Below, one piece after another: positions 33,466-45,656 of a stretch of 64,000 nucleotides of DNA. A model generated the notes under the pieces. The model saw only the letters and a list, made by a program, of their open reading frames with translations. It did not search any database and had not been told where the DNA came from. Position numbers and translations under genes: made by a program. Within the stretch, counting starts at the first letter, position 1. Each line of letters opens with the position of its first letter. The stretch is from Pseudopithomyces maydicus (lineage: Eukaryota > Ascomycota > Dothideomycetes > Pleosporales > Didymosphaeriaceae), in NCBI GenBank assembly GCA_026873275.1, contig JANTUC010000001.1:248001-312000 (forward strand). The letters are read 5' to 3'.

Positions 33466-34293
33466 ATGCGTTTCATCACCTTCCTCCTCGCTACGCTGGC
33501 GCCAACAGCGCTGGCCCAGACCGCAACCTTGTGCGATCAGTATGCTTACTTCCAGACCAATGGTTACGAATTCAACAACAACTTGTGGGGAAGAGGTTCC
33601 GCGAGCTCGGGCTCTCAATGCACATATGTTGATGGCCTTTCTGGAAGCGGTGTCAAGTGGCGCTCGGACTGGCAGTGGGCAGGCGGCGACAACAACGTGA
33701 AGAGCTACGTCTACTCTGGAAGACAGATCAACAAGAAGCTTGTTAGCCAGCTCAACAGCTTGCCGACTACCGCAAACTGGGGCTACTCCAACCAGAACAT
33801 CCGCTGCAACGTTGCGTACGATTTGTTCACTGCTGCTGATATTAACCACGACAAGAGCAGTGGCGACTATGAGCTCATGGTCTGGTGAGTACCCAAAATC
33901 ACCCGCGCTAGAAATTTTAGTTGACGCTTCGGTGTTTACAGGCTGGGTCGATACGGGAATGTGCAGCCCATCGGCTCGAACCAGGGCAATGTCAACATTG
34001 GCGGCCGCAACTGGGAGCTTTGGTACGGACTGAACGGCAACATGAAAGTGTTCAGCTTCGTTGCATCCAGCCCCGTTACTTCTTACAATGGCAACCTGAA
34101 GGACTTCTTCAACTACATGGCAAACAACAAGGGTTTCCCCGCTAGCAGCCAGTACCTCATCAGTATGTCCCCCTTTTTCTGGCTGTGAACATAGCTAATG
34201 CGTACCGTAACAGCATACCAGTTTGGAACTGAAGCGTTCACCGGCAGCGGAACCACCTTCACAGTTAGCCAGTGGTCAGCTGATGCATACTGA
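33466..34293 (+). CDS. GH12 endo-beta-1,4-glucanase (secreted)
   Basis: 239 residues in three exons; introns 33885-33941 (57 nt) and 34163-34213 (51 nt, branch gctaatg). A signal peptide (MRFITFLLATLAPTALA) precedes the short jelly-roll domain: LCDQYAYFQTNGYEFNNNLWG at the N-terminus, the nucleophile Glu in DYELMVWLG and the acid/base Glu in GTEAFTGSG. Length and layout are those of a single-domain fungal GH12 enzyme without a CBM. Such enzymes cut cellulose, mixed-linkage glucan or xyloglucan; which one cannot be told here. It lies 1.6 kb upstream of an AA9 oxidase on the same strand, and the two would act together on plant cell walls. Confidence 0.95.
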
Positions 34294-35896
34294 TCCATGG
34301 ATCCGATTCTCGACCTGGCCCACCCATAGCTGAGTCGCGGGGATGGGCCGCTTGAGAGGATGAGGAAATCCTTCGTAGTTTAACAACTCTTGGAGGGAAC
34401 TTGGCGAATTGCAGACTATTGAATTAGTGCACAATGCAAACAACCCTTCTTCATAAGTGTAAACTTGTAGAGCAATCTTTCCAGTAAGAAATGTAGATTG
34501 TGTCCATCTGTGATCTGTGGAATGAAGCAAATCTCAATTTGGAGAGTGAAGCAACAACTCCCACATTGATCAGTCGCAAGCTACACTCCACTTAGCCCTA
34601 AATACATAGATGTGCTGTCCGCGACAGGCGACAGGGAGGAGCACGAGTTGCAAAGTACTAGAAATGATTGGATGTCGATGATCCTCCTCACCACTCTGCT
34701 GGGACGACCCGCTTGCACAACTGCAGCCCCCTGGCATAATTTCGGGTTTAAGCTGAAGGAAACGGCGGGAGAACGTGGGTCTTGATAGGATTGCTTGGAT
34801 GGATGTCCCGCATGTCATGCTGACGAAACGGTAAGCCAGGGGTTTCCCAAGGCGGCACAACAGCGGCCAAAAGCTGTAGGATCCAAGCTATGGATTGTAT
34901 CAGTCAGATAGGTAGGGCACAGTCAAGGAACTAAGAGCGCGCTTGAAGTATTCAGTGAAGACTTAAGCGTGTTCTTCGAATGCATGATGTTCAATGGTTC
35001 ACCTAGCATTGATATTGTGTGGTCGCACTCTACCTACAACCATGGTTCTGTTACTCTGTCATTGGGTTTTGATATTGACGTAGCAAATGACTCTTCGTGT
35101 TGAGAACAGGCCCGCCAATTTGGTTCTAATTGGTCAATGCTCGGATTTCCTTCTTGCGACGCATGGTGTTTCATAACATCGAATCTTCTTGGCGTCTTCG
35201 CGGAGACCTTCCCGCACAGCCCGAATTTTGGTGGTTGCTTTAGACGGCACTAGCTTTCCTCACTAACGATATCAGACGTAAAAATTCTAACTGCAGTCTT
35301 GGGACTGCCTATATTCGTACAGTGTACTGAGGTTTGCGGTTTGCTGAAGGGAGAGGCCATCGGCCCGTTTAGCGCATTAGACTGCGGGATTCGATAGCGC
35401 CTTGGAGCTTTATGATTGAAACAAAAGTCCCATTGATGAGACTTGGCACAAAGCATTGTTGGCGATACCGTGATAGAATCATCCATGGAAGAGATAGGTT
35501 TCCTGCATCTCGGAGGCTCGTGCGCACCCGCGCGGCTATACTCTCTATAGCTTAGAGACGGCAAACGCTAGAAGGTTTGCGTGGGTCTAGCCGCATGCCC
35601 AGAGTTTCAGAAGGCTCATATAGGAGGAAGACACAGAAACTACAGACAACGTCTCCCTGTCTGTCTTAATGGGGAAACTAATCTCCGCCCGCACCAGGTT
35701 GGTGGAACCTGCGTGCCGGTAACACGAAGATGGTTGAAACAAACAGCTGGATGCTGCGATATAAAACCTACAGCCATCCCAACACTGAATTCACCACGAG
35801 CAAGCACTCACATTCGTTTTAGTCACTCACTACATTCGTTCTTTTTCACATTCTTTCACTTCTCTTCAACAAAACATTCCTTGCTGCTCGGTCAGT
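34294..35896. promoter_or_regulatory. Intergenic, GH12 3' end and AA9 promoter
   Basis: 1.6 kb with no supportable gene. The right part is the AA9 promoter: TATA box at 35760-35766, about 130 bp before the ATG, and a CTCCGC (CreA-type SYGGRG on the other strand) at 35683-35688. The leader 35820-35890 is pyrimidine-rich (TCTTTTTCACATTCTTTCAC). Confidence 0.5.
35760..35766 (+). promoter_or_regulatory. TATA box of AA9 gene
   Basis: TATAAAA lies 131-137 bp upstream of the start codon at 35897, before a pyrimidine-rich leader. Confidence 0.5.
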
Positions 35897-36879
35897 ATGA
35901 AGTTCTCTGCTCTCACCATCGCTACCATTGCCCAAGTGGCATCCGCCCACTACTTCTTCGACACCAACATCGTCGACGGCACCACCCAGCCTCAGTTCAA
36001 GTACGTCCGCCAGTCGAGCCGTGCTGTCAAGTACAACCCGATCAAGTTCTCCTCCAACCCGGCCGCCGATATCCGTGATGGATCCACCGTCGATGGACCC
36101 GATATCGTTTGCAACCAGGGTGCTTTCTCCTCTGCCGGCAAGACCGAGGTTCTCACCGTGAACGCCGGTGAGGAGGTCCGCCTCAAGTTGGGTGTTGGTG
36201 CCAAATTCCAGCACCCTGGCCCGGCTCTCGTCTACATGTCCAAGGCCCCCACTGGAAGCGTCAAGGAGTACGACGGATCCGGTGACTGGTTCAAGATTTT
36301 CGATGAGGGTGTTTGCGGCAACGGTGACTTCACCACCACTGCCTGGTGCACCTACAACAGGGATTGGGTTGCCGCCAAGATCCCCAAGGACACCCCCAAC
36401 GGCGAGTACCTCGTCCGCATGGAGCACATCGGTGTTCACCGTTCGCACGTGAACCAGCCCGAGCACTACGTCTCGTGCCTTCAGGTCAAGGTTCAGGGTG
36501 GCGGCAGCGGCACTCCCGGCCCCACCGTCAAGTTCCCCGGTGCTTACAAGGACACCGACGCCTACGCCAACTTCAGCATCTACAACGGAAAGAAGGACTT
36601 CCCCATGCCCGGTCCTGCCGTCTGGTCTGGCGGTGCTGGCAGCGGTTCCACCACTCCCGCTAAGGAAGAGGCTGCTGCCCCTGCTGCCTCCTCCCTGCTG
36701 CCGCCGCTCCCGCTTCCCCTACCACCCTCGTTGCCGTTGCTAAGCCCACTCCTGCCACCGGTGCTGGTTGCGCCGCCCTCTACGGACAGTGTGGCGGAAG
36801 CGGCTTCAACGGAGCCAAGTGCTGCTCTGCCGGTAGCTGCAAGTCGATGAACCAGTGGTACTCCCAGTGCCTTAACTAA
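35897..36879 (+). CDS. AA9 lytic polysaccharide monooxygenase with CBM1
   Basis: Signal peptide MKFSALTIATIAQVASA is cleaved before His, the N-terminal copper-brace residue (HYFFDTN). The second histidine is in FQHPGPALVYMSKAP and the axial Tyr is in HYVSC. A Pro/Ala/Ser-rich linker leads to a CBM1 cellulose-binding module (CAALYGQCGGSGFNG ... WYSQCLN, stop 36877-36879). The frame changes in the linker: one C appears missing from CCC at 36693-36695 (SS then PAAAAP). Without that base the frame runs on to 36850 in a Pro/Leu-rich frame and lacks CBM1. Repaired length is 327 residues, single exon. LPMOs oxidatively cleave crystalline cellulose; the CBM1 targets the enzyme to the surface. Confidence 0.93.
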
Positions 36880-37263
36880 GCTAGTACGCTAGTGGTCATT
36901 CAGAGATTCTGTACATATACATATTTCGTTTCGATGTGCTCATGAACAAAGCTGTGCCCTAGCACAGAGCTTTTGGATCATGGCACCTTCATCCCCACGG
37001 TGGATGTTTAAATAGTTTTCTTGAAGAGTGGATATAGATGTGACTATTGTACATTATACAGTCAGCATTGGAATTACGCATCAAATGTGATCAGTTTATT
37101 ATGTGCAATCCTATTCACTACATGCTTGCCTACTTTAGTGAATTACGTGAATTGCATGACTGGCTCCTGTTCAATCCAGAAGATCGAATTTCGACCTTGG
37201 AACCTTCTCTCCTTCCACTTGCTTCCCAGATTCCATGCTCATTTTGGAATGATCGGCTCTTGA
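36880..37263. other. Convergent 3' region of AA9 and helicase genes
   Basis: 384 bp of AT-rich 3' flanking sequence shared by two converging genes; nothing else is seen. Confidence 0.5.
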
Positions 37264-40200
37264 TCAATCCAAGAGATCGTATACCGGCGCTGGGGCCTTC
37301 TGCCCGCCCACCTGTTCCGCAGAATCTGTGCTCATCTTCGAATTGGCAGGGCGTGTCTCTCCAGCATACGAGAAGGTCTCTTTATATGCCATGCGCTGAG
37401 TCTTTTGCGGCATAGGCAGTGATGGAGTGATGTTCTCGCCTAGGTCAATAAGAATGCCAGTGTTCGTAAAAGCGGCCTTCGAGTCTTTCTTCTTGGGTGA
37501 TGTCTTGATAAGTTTACCCGGAGACGAAACCTTCGACAGGAGATCTTGAAATTTTGCGGCATTCTCCTGCTGCTTCTGTGAAAACTGGATGTCTTCCGCC
37601 TTAGCACCTCCATTGGCGTACGCTTTCCACATTCCAGGAGTGCTACCCGAATATCCGGGCGCTTTGGCGGGCTGCGTATGAAACGAAGGGCTCGAATATG
37701 ATTGCTGAAGGGGATAGCTGGTAGTATGGAGTGGTTTGATCAAGACTTTCATACCACCGCTACGTCGATCGCAGAAACCGCACTTGCAGGGCTCAGAGCA
37801 GATCTCGTTACACGGACGTCCACAACCAGTGCAAAGCTTGTTACATTTCTGCATGCAATTGATCCGATCGTTCTCGAACCTATTACAAATCAGCATCATA
37901 TGTTGTAGACTGTATTAAACATGATACTTACGGATGGCACATCAGCGCGCATTTATGTCCGCATGACAGCGTACATTGACATTTGTCTGCACATCCTCCA
38001 TTCGATAGTTCCCAGTCGCTGGCGTCTTGTATATATGACGTGCTTCCATGTTTGATACATGTGAGTGGAAGCCAATAACCGATGCGAATACTCGCGCCTG
38101 TTGCGGGGACCATGCTGCGACTGCCATGGTTCCACATGATCTTTACGATAGCCTCCCAGGTTTCGTTAGCAACAACGAGCTTCTCTGCATTACCAAATAT
38201 GTAAAATCCTCGCTTGGCCCGTGAAATTGCAACGCAGACACGGTTTCTCACCTCTAGAAAACCGATGTTGCCATCTTTGGAGCTTCGGACAAGGGATAGC
38301 AAGACAATGTCGTTCTCTTCACCTTGGTAAGAGTCAACAGTGACAACCTTAACAGCTTGGCCACCTAAATTCTGGTGACGTCTAAACTTTCCCATGAGAA
38401 GCTTGCGCTGACCATTATAAAAGGTCAGCACGGTTAGTTTGGCTGGATCGAGGCCGTTCAGGACAAGGTAGTCAGAAAACCCAACGATCATATCAGCTTC
38501 TTTCTCATTCTTGACTGACTGGTAGTTGTCGCGCGATTCAGGCCATTCATGTGTGAAGAAGAACGAATTGGTGCCGCCCATGCCCTCGACAGGCGGACGA
38601 TTATCCCCACTCTCGACGCTTGGATGATCCTGCAGTTTGCTACCATATATCGGATGAAGTAAACGTCGAATTTCTGGAATCATTCGGCGTTGGCGCTTCA
38701 AAGTGTTGAGCTCGATTCCGTTGTCGACCATACGCTCAAACAACGACATGTTGAAATTGTACGGCTCACTTCCAAGTTCATAGATATTACAGTGGGGCCG
38801 CAGTTGTTTGTGATCGCCGACCAGAATAAGATGTTCAAGTGTTGGAAAACATGCTGCCGTTACAGGAGCTTCGAGTGTCTCTGCTGCTTCTTCAATGAGG
38901 ACAACCTGAGGCCTCAAACTTGATATCAAAGCCCGGTACTTACTCAAACCGGTAGTGGTCATCCCGATAACTCGCTGGGTCATGAGGATTGCTTGATCTT
39001 CCTCCCACTGTCCAACTTTGCGTTCTTGTACGAGTTCCGTATACAGTTTGGTGAGCTGCCGAAACTCTCTCATGACACACTTTTTTGCCTTGCGCAGCAA
39101 ATAGTTGTATATGACGCCTCGGTCCTGCAAGTCAATCAAGGTAAGGTCGCTGAAGCTTTCCAACTTTGCTCGAACGTCGGCTTCGGTTCTGAGGTCTCCG
39201 CCTCTCTTGCCCCTGTAGTTGTCACTCAATGCCAAGAACGGTCCTCTCAAAGCCTCTATGTCCTCTTCATCGTCGCGTGCCACTGCTTCTGCTTCAACCT
39301 CTTGGAGCTGTTCTGCCTCCTCAAAATCCTCTTCTTCGTATGGCATACCGAAATCATCAGGTTGATATGGATGCTCACATCGTTCAAGGCACCTACCAAG
39401 CCATTGTTCCATCTGGGCTCCTGGATTATCTTTGGGCATACACAAAGCAGAACTGGCCATATTTTCCAAAGATGAGGCCTGTGTGTCGGTGATTAAACCC
39501 AGTTCAGCGAGAAGACGGTGGTCAAGCGGCATTTTGCCCCTCTCGAACGGAGCCAGCAACAGCTGCATTTTCGCACCCAGTTGTTTCATGGCGACCATAG
39601 CACGATTTTTGCGGCTTTGAGGAATTTTTGATTTCTCAAAGGTGCTACGAACCTCATAAAGCTACTCTTGTCAGTTTTCAAACGTAAAAGCAGGCATGTA
39701 TCTTGGATCTCGTAACTTACAGTCCGCTTCTTGATTTTATCTTGATCTTTGGTCTGGCCACCGAGCCGAACAAAATTTGTTTCAAACTCAGCAACGTGCC
39801 GCAGAAGTTGGTCAAGGGCGTGATTTGTTTGGCATGTAACAATAATGGGTGGGTCGCCTTCACGCATGTTTGCCAGCCTTATCTTAAGTGCGACAACGGA
39901 AATGTATGTCTTTCCGGTACCGGGTGGACCTTGAACAATAGCAAGCTTCTTGGTCAATATCCTCTGCAATGCTCTAGACTGCGAAGTGTCCAATGTGAGG
40001 TTAGCGCCCTGGGGCCACTCTTGTAGAATATTGACATTCTGAAAACCTTCAGCTTCGTCGAGACTGACAAGTGATCGAAGGTCAGTCTGAGGATGGATTC
40101 GAACATATTCAGGCGGGGCAACTTCCTTGTGCACTTCCACGATGTGTTGAGAAAGTGGGAATGGCTCGCGCATCATATGTTGGAGAGCGAGAAGCGTGTG

Positions 40201-41349
40201 ACGGCTCGCCTCAAAAAACGATGCCCGAGATTCTACCATGACCCATTTCCGAGCAGGATCAAAATCATAATACTCTGGATGAGCGAAAAATAAATCAATC
40301 TCAGGAGGATTATTGGTTTCCAGTGCTGAGATGGGTCTAGCGCCAACAGTTGCGAGAAGAACCTTGCCTGGGTCTTCAAAAGGTTCGTCGGCTGGAGACA
40401 AAGCAACAAGAGTACCAGTAATGAGGCGTTTGGACTGACGCCAGCGAATAAGCTTCTTCACGCGGCTCAATGAGAATGCCATTTTGGCGGACAACCCACG
40501 GAAGGAAAACTGGACACCTTTCAAGTAAACCTGGGCATTTTAATCAATATTCAGACACTAACGTTTACAGTGTGGGGGGTTTTGATATAAACTTACAGGC
40601 TCGTAGATCCCAATCCCACTCGATGGAGGGTAGGCGCTCTCGTCCAGATATGGATTCTTCTTCACTTCTTTGATAGCCTGGCGTAAAGGACGGAGGGCAT
40701 CTTCCCGAACAAGGTCGTACTGTGTGCCCAAATACTCCTCATTGTTGTCATATGCGCCTTTGATCTTGTTGGGGCGAAGTTTTTCGTTGAGGTCGACAAT
40801 TTTCTCGCCAGAAGTGCAGCTGACCTGAGGGTCTTCGATGAGCTCGGTCGACGTTGGTACTTCAGGTTTGTAAATCCATGGACCAGCATTCACCACAGGC
40901 TTCTTGAAATCTTGATAGTATTTGGAGATGTCCTCGTTGATGCGCGAAGGTCTTGCTAAAGGAGCAACCTCAGGATCCGGGTAAGGATTATCGTCTGGGC
41001 GGAAGGCACCAAGGCGTTCAGTCAGATGGGAATTCATCTCGCCTGAACCTAATGAATTAGCATATAATCGAGCAATTTGTTTAAACTATAGCCACGCGGT
41101 GGAAGTTAGGACTGGAAGGAAAGCGCTTCCGACGTTGTGACGAGACCCCACAACGCCACCAAGGCCATATATGAGCGCAAACACCTTCGTAGTTACAGCT
41201 GCTAGAGGCATTTGTTTCAGGAATATTAGGGCAAACGACTTACCGCTATCATTGCCTTGAAAATCAGTAGCAAGCGCGCCATAAGCGTTGGTCTTAAAGG
41301 ACCTCTGATTACTCGGCTGACTGCGTCCGTAACCCTTCTTTCGCGCCAT
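37264..41349 (-). CDS. ZNFX1/Upf1-like superfamily 1 RNA helicase
   Basis: 1237 residues in five exons; start MARKKGYGR at 41349; introns 41049-41243 (195 nt), 40531-40596, 39662-39720, 37880-37931. Helicase core: Walker A GPPGTGKT (about residue 390), a Walker B-like VVLIEEAAE, LVGDHKQLRP, a long insertion after domain 1A rich in Glu, then VVTVDSYQGEENDIV and VAISRAKRGFYI (motifs V and VI). The C-terminus has a short NFX1-type Cys/His cluster (CQCTLSCGHKCALMCHP, KCNKLCTGC, CNEICSEPCKCGFC). This is the layout of NFX1-type zinc-finger helicases (animal ZNFX1, S. pombe Hrr1), which act in small-RNA amplification and RNA surveillance. It could instead be a general Upf1-type helicase. No frame disruption is seen. 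Confidence 0.9.
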
Positions 41350-42770
41350 TGAAGCGGGCGGTTTGTTGAGAATTGCCGTGCAAAACGAGGATCGTGGCGA
41401 TGGCGCGTTGTGGGTGGTGTTACTGCAAGTCGTGGCGGTCCAAACAAAAGGTGTGTGGGAAAGATAGCGCGCTTGTGCAAACGGCGAGACAACAAGCCGC
41501 AACACAAACGGAAGGAGCGACCTGGCGCGCACCGATAATCTCGCTTAGAGACACTCGAAATTGGCGTGAAGGTAAAACAGCAGCTTGCATAGATTGCAAT
41601 ATGGTGGTGAACAGGATTATACAATTGAGAAGCTTGTAGGGGAGTGAAATGTTATTCAGCGTAGAGTGAATGGGTCCTTTTTGCAAAGCACGTGTTCGCC
41701 TGACTCAAGAAAGTGAGACATGTCGAAGACATTTGAGGAACAAAAGCTGCATCTGTATTGCTGTTGCTCCTCTCTAGACTGACCCACGACTTGGTATCCT
41801 TCGGCTACGTTACGGGACCCCCAATATGGTAGCGAGAGCAGGTTGTCAAGCAACTGCCACTGATGGGATATATGAGAATGCCATATATATCTCTGTCAAT
41901 CTACGGCAGGCCTGTATAGAGATGATGATCTCGGTGGAGGTGAATAGTGCGGTTAACTGGTGAACTAGAATAGAAATGACACTGCTCGACCGATGGCGAG
42001 AATCTCTCGGTAAGTGACCCAGACAGCACAACGGACAGTGAAGATGGAGTGAGAGGAAGCTGCTGTACGTATTTGCTGGTAGAGCTATCTTCTTCATAAG
42101 AAAGTTTGCTCAGCTTGTTTTCTTCACGGCGGATACCACTTAAGAAAATAACTAGAAGATATATGGTTAGCTAACGGTTCCAGTCTTTTTACCATGGAGG
42201 TCGCCTAGTCCAGTTATGCTTATGTATTTCGTTCCTCACATTCACAGTTTTTTCACACCTCATCATGGCGGCACTTTATGGTAATCATACAGTTATTGAT
42301 AGGGTTGTTATCGTCCCATTTATCGACGCCACTTCCTGTGAAACTTATAGGGAAGCCCTGCCGAAACAACAACTTCATAAATACGGAAACCAGTTCCTTG
42401 GTCAGAGATGGGGGTTGCGATCTGGAGGAAAAGTGTTATCATGAGGAGGTGCAATAGCAAGTTCGGCGTTGGGATGAAGGCGAGGGAAGACCTGTGTTCA
42501 CCTTGGTTAGCGCGGTGCTATGGAGCTGATCCCAGCAGTTGGCCCGCATCGCCCGCAGCCGAGCCTCATCGCGCGTTCACAAGCCACGCGCCCGAGACTA
42601 CTTGGTGTTTTGCAAGAGTGTGAATGCGAAGTCCGCTCTATAAATTGCCCTGACCAGTAGACGCATTCCAAGGGTCCAAGCGACGCATTTCACACTTCCT
42701 GCCGTAGACCCTTTGCCATCGCGCCATCCCGCAAGCCAGCGGCTCTGGTCCATGGGCGCATTGGAGCAGT
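41350..42770. promoter_or_regulatory. Divergent intergenic region, helicase and spt8
   Basis: 1.4 kb containing the promoters of both genes. An open frame extends upstream of the helicase start (to about 41624) but lacks similarity, so it is treated as leader. No repeat or RNA gene is recognised. Confidence 0.5.
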
Positions 42771-44887
42771 ATGAACTTCGACGATGAAGACGACAACGGA
42801 GCAGGTTGCACTCCCTATGGCTGGATTTCCCGTGCGAAACTGACCATGCCACAGGCTCCCCCGACACGAGCTCCGAAAATGACGCCGACGAGGTCATGGA
42901 GGATGTAGACGACGGCGATGCGGATGGTGATGCCGACGGCGACGGCGACGGCGACGAGGGTGATGACGACGGCGACGATGGCGATGGAGATGGCGACGAC
43001 GACGATGCGAACGGGGACAACGACGACGATGACCAGGATGAGCCGGACAGCCCCTCGCAGCGGCCTCGCAGCCTCCCTAACGGCGCCTCCACCGTGTCTG
43101 GCCCCTCGAGAACAGATACCAATCCCACAGTTACCCTCACTTCTCCCTCTCCGCGAGCCGCTTCCATAGCCGGGGGCTTCCTTTCCGCCCGAGCGTGCGC
43201 CAGGAAGCCCTCAACGCGCCCATGTACGATATCATACCTACCATCGCAGCCCCGCACAGTACCTCGATCAACGCCGTGACCGCGACACCAGACATGCGTT
43301 GGGTGTTCACTGGGGGCGCAGACGGCTATATCAGGAAATTCAACTGGATTGACACTGCAAATGGGAAATTAGCCCTCACGGTCGCCCAGCGCCACCCGTT
43401 CGTAGACAGCGTCACCAAAGCCGGTGTGCTACTGAGCTACTGGGAGAACGAAGACTCGGATCGCAATGAACACGAAACCAGTCTCTCGCCCGTGTACTCT
43501 CTCGCCGTGCATCACCAGTCACTCTGGCTTCTCTCCGGACTCGAATCAGGAGGCATAAACTTGCAGTCGGTGCGACATGAGGAAGGAAAGCGGATACACA
43601 CGCTCCGCCAGCACACGTCAGCCGTGTCTGTATTGACATTGGCGCAGGATGAAACGTCCGTACTATCTGGCAGTTGGGACAAGACAATCAACGACTGGGA
43701 TCTCAATACGGGACAGGTCAAGAGACGATTCGAAACCAATGCAAGTCAGATATGCGCAATCGAGCAACGACCCATGTCTACGCTGCCTATACCCCAAGAT
43801 ACAGACGTAGTGCCAAACACCAGCGGAACATTCTCCTCCAACAACGCTTCCCGGCCACAGACAAATGGCCTCTCCAACGGCATCGGGTCATCTAGCAGGC
43901 CCTTGGCGCGAGAAGAGAATGGCAATGAAGATGCAGCAGGCTCCCCGAGGACTCACTGTTCGGCGATAAGGATTCGTTGTTTGGTGATGATAAAGATCCA
44001 TCCAATGGCCCTTCGGCCCTGGCACCCTTCGGAGATGACGAAGAGGACGAGTTCTCTCGAGCTATCGCCAATGGCATCCAACAAGCTGACGAGGACGCGA
44101 ACGCTGGCCTAGATATGATGGACCTTGGCGGGCCTGTGCAAGCCCCCGCTCGCGAGCAATCGCCAGAAGCACTCAAGGAACCTCCAGCGGATACCAGTAA
44201 TGAAACACTGGCCAATGGTGTCTCCGAAAGCGAGAACAGTACGCAGCTGAACGGGCTTCCGCGCTCGGAAGAAATGTCAGGATCAGCTGGCACCAGTTCT
44301 ATGCAAGCTGAACAACCGGCCTCGTCCGAAACCACGTTCTTCGATGCAGCCATCGATGGTACGATACGAATCTGGGACCGACGACAGTCGAATCCGATCG
44401 CTCGCATTGCGCCACCACGAAACACGCCGCCATGGTGCATGAACGCTTGCTGGTCGCCTGACGGCAACTTTATCTATGCCGGGCGGAGAAATGGTACTGT
44501 GGACGAATACAGTTTACACAAGAGTCTGCGAGAGCCACGGCGGACTTTTAAGTTTCCCGGCGTCAGTGGTGCGGTGAGCGCAGTGCGAGCGATGCCCAAC
44601 GGGCGACACCTCGTATGGTACGTTGTTGGCCCTCATTTGATCCCACATCTGACTGACATTGTGACAGCGCGTCTTACGATATTCTGCGCTTGTATGATCT
44701 CCACGAGCAGGAGAACAAGAATCTCGCAGTGCCCTTTTTTATTGTGCCGGGCCATCGGACGGGTGTCATCTCACAGCTATATCTTGACCCTACGTGCAAC
44801 TTTATGATCTCGACGGGCGGCAACAGAGGCTGGGAAGGGAGTTCGACCGAGGTTCTGCTCGGATACGAGATTGGCATTCCGTCCTGA
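42771..44887 (+). CDS. spt8: SAGA complex subunit Spt8
   Basis: WD40-repeat component of the SAGA co-activator that helps deliver TBP. Exon 1 is 34 nt (42771-42804); introns 42805-42854 and 44618-44667 (50 nt each). An Asp/Gly-rich acidic N-terminus (about 42900-43050) is followed by the conserved YDIIPTIAAPHSTSINAV, RWVFTGGADGYIRKFNW, a SGSWDKTINDWDLNTGQV repeat, an acidic insertion with two FGD(D)KD motifs, and the conserved end IVPGHRTGVISQLYLDP and STEVLLGYEI. Two single bases are missing: in G5 43172-43176 (IAGG to LPFRPSVRQEA) and in C4 43943-43946 (AAGSP to EDSLFGDKD). Repaired length is 672 residues, normal for the family. Start context gtATGaac. Confidence 0.95.
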
Positions 44888-45656
44888 TAATTTTTGGTAT
44901 ACCCTTGGTCGTGGCGTTGCGGTCCAAATGACATGGTGACTTTTTGACTACTTTTCGCTGCCGCCGACGCAATGCGGCATTGCACGCTGTCTCTACATGA
45001 CATATGCTACGGCTGCAAGGCCCGCTTTGGTGACATTAGTACTAAAATCCTACGCTATATCTGCTGTTCATCTGCATGAATTGTCCTCGACTCCTTGTGC
45101 AAGCATCGGTGGACTTGGGCGCAAGCGGCTGGGGCTTGCACACTTGGGGGTGCGCGCCGCAGGGATTGTCAGCCGCGTTTCCAGGCGCGTGCCCCAGGCT
45201 GTCCAAAATCGCCCAATTATGGTACCGAAATGCGCCGCCACGAAAATCAGCCTTCGACCGCCGGACCTTTTAAAGGCTACCACGCCGACGATGGACGCTG
45301 CTCCCGTCCATACTGCCCCCAGGAGCTGTTGCGAGGGCGCTGAGAGAAGGAAGAGTCGGGCCACCGTGCAAGTGCGCCGCATCCGCATACGTCATCCGAG
45401 GACTGGCGCGCCATCCATGGTACGAGCGCGACAACGTACAACTCTTGCGGGTGCCAGATGGTTGTTGCGACGTGGCCGTGAAGCAGATGGACAGTCACCG
45501 GAAGAGGTGGAGCGCCGCTGTATGTTCTAATTTTCCATGGGTTGAGTCGCCCCACGAGGACGTCTAATAACGTAAACAATCTCAACATTCCACTTCGTCG
45601 CTACGCCTGCAGCCGCCTCGAGAGGAGGCTATTTCTACCTGACCACGCTATTAACT
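44888..45656. other. Intergenic, spt8 3' end to ipk1 promoter
   Basis: About 770 bp. A 177-codon frame (44997-45530) crosses it but is Arg/Ala-rich without family features, so it is not called. Otherwise nothing recognised. Confidence 0.5.

Noticed and set aside
35250..35564. 104-codon - strand frame upstream of the AA9 gene
   Set aside because: No recognisable domain or signal peptide, and codon use unlike neighbouring genes.
35846..36466. 206-codon frame antisense to the AA9 gene
   Set aside because: Shadow of the strongly codon-biased LPMO frame.
44997..45530. 177-codon frame between spt8 and ipk1
   Set aside because: Arg/Ala-rich with no motif; probably chance in GC-rich promoter DNA.
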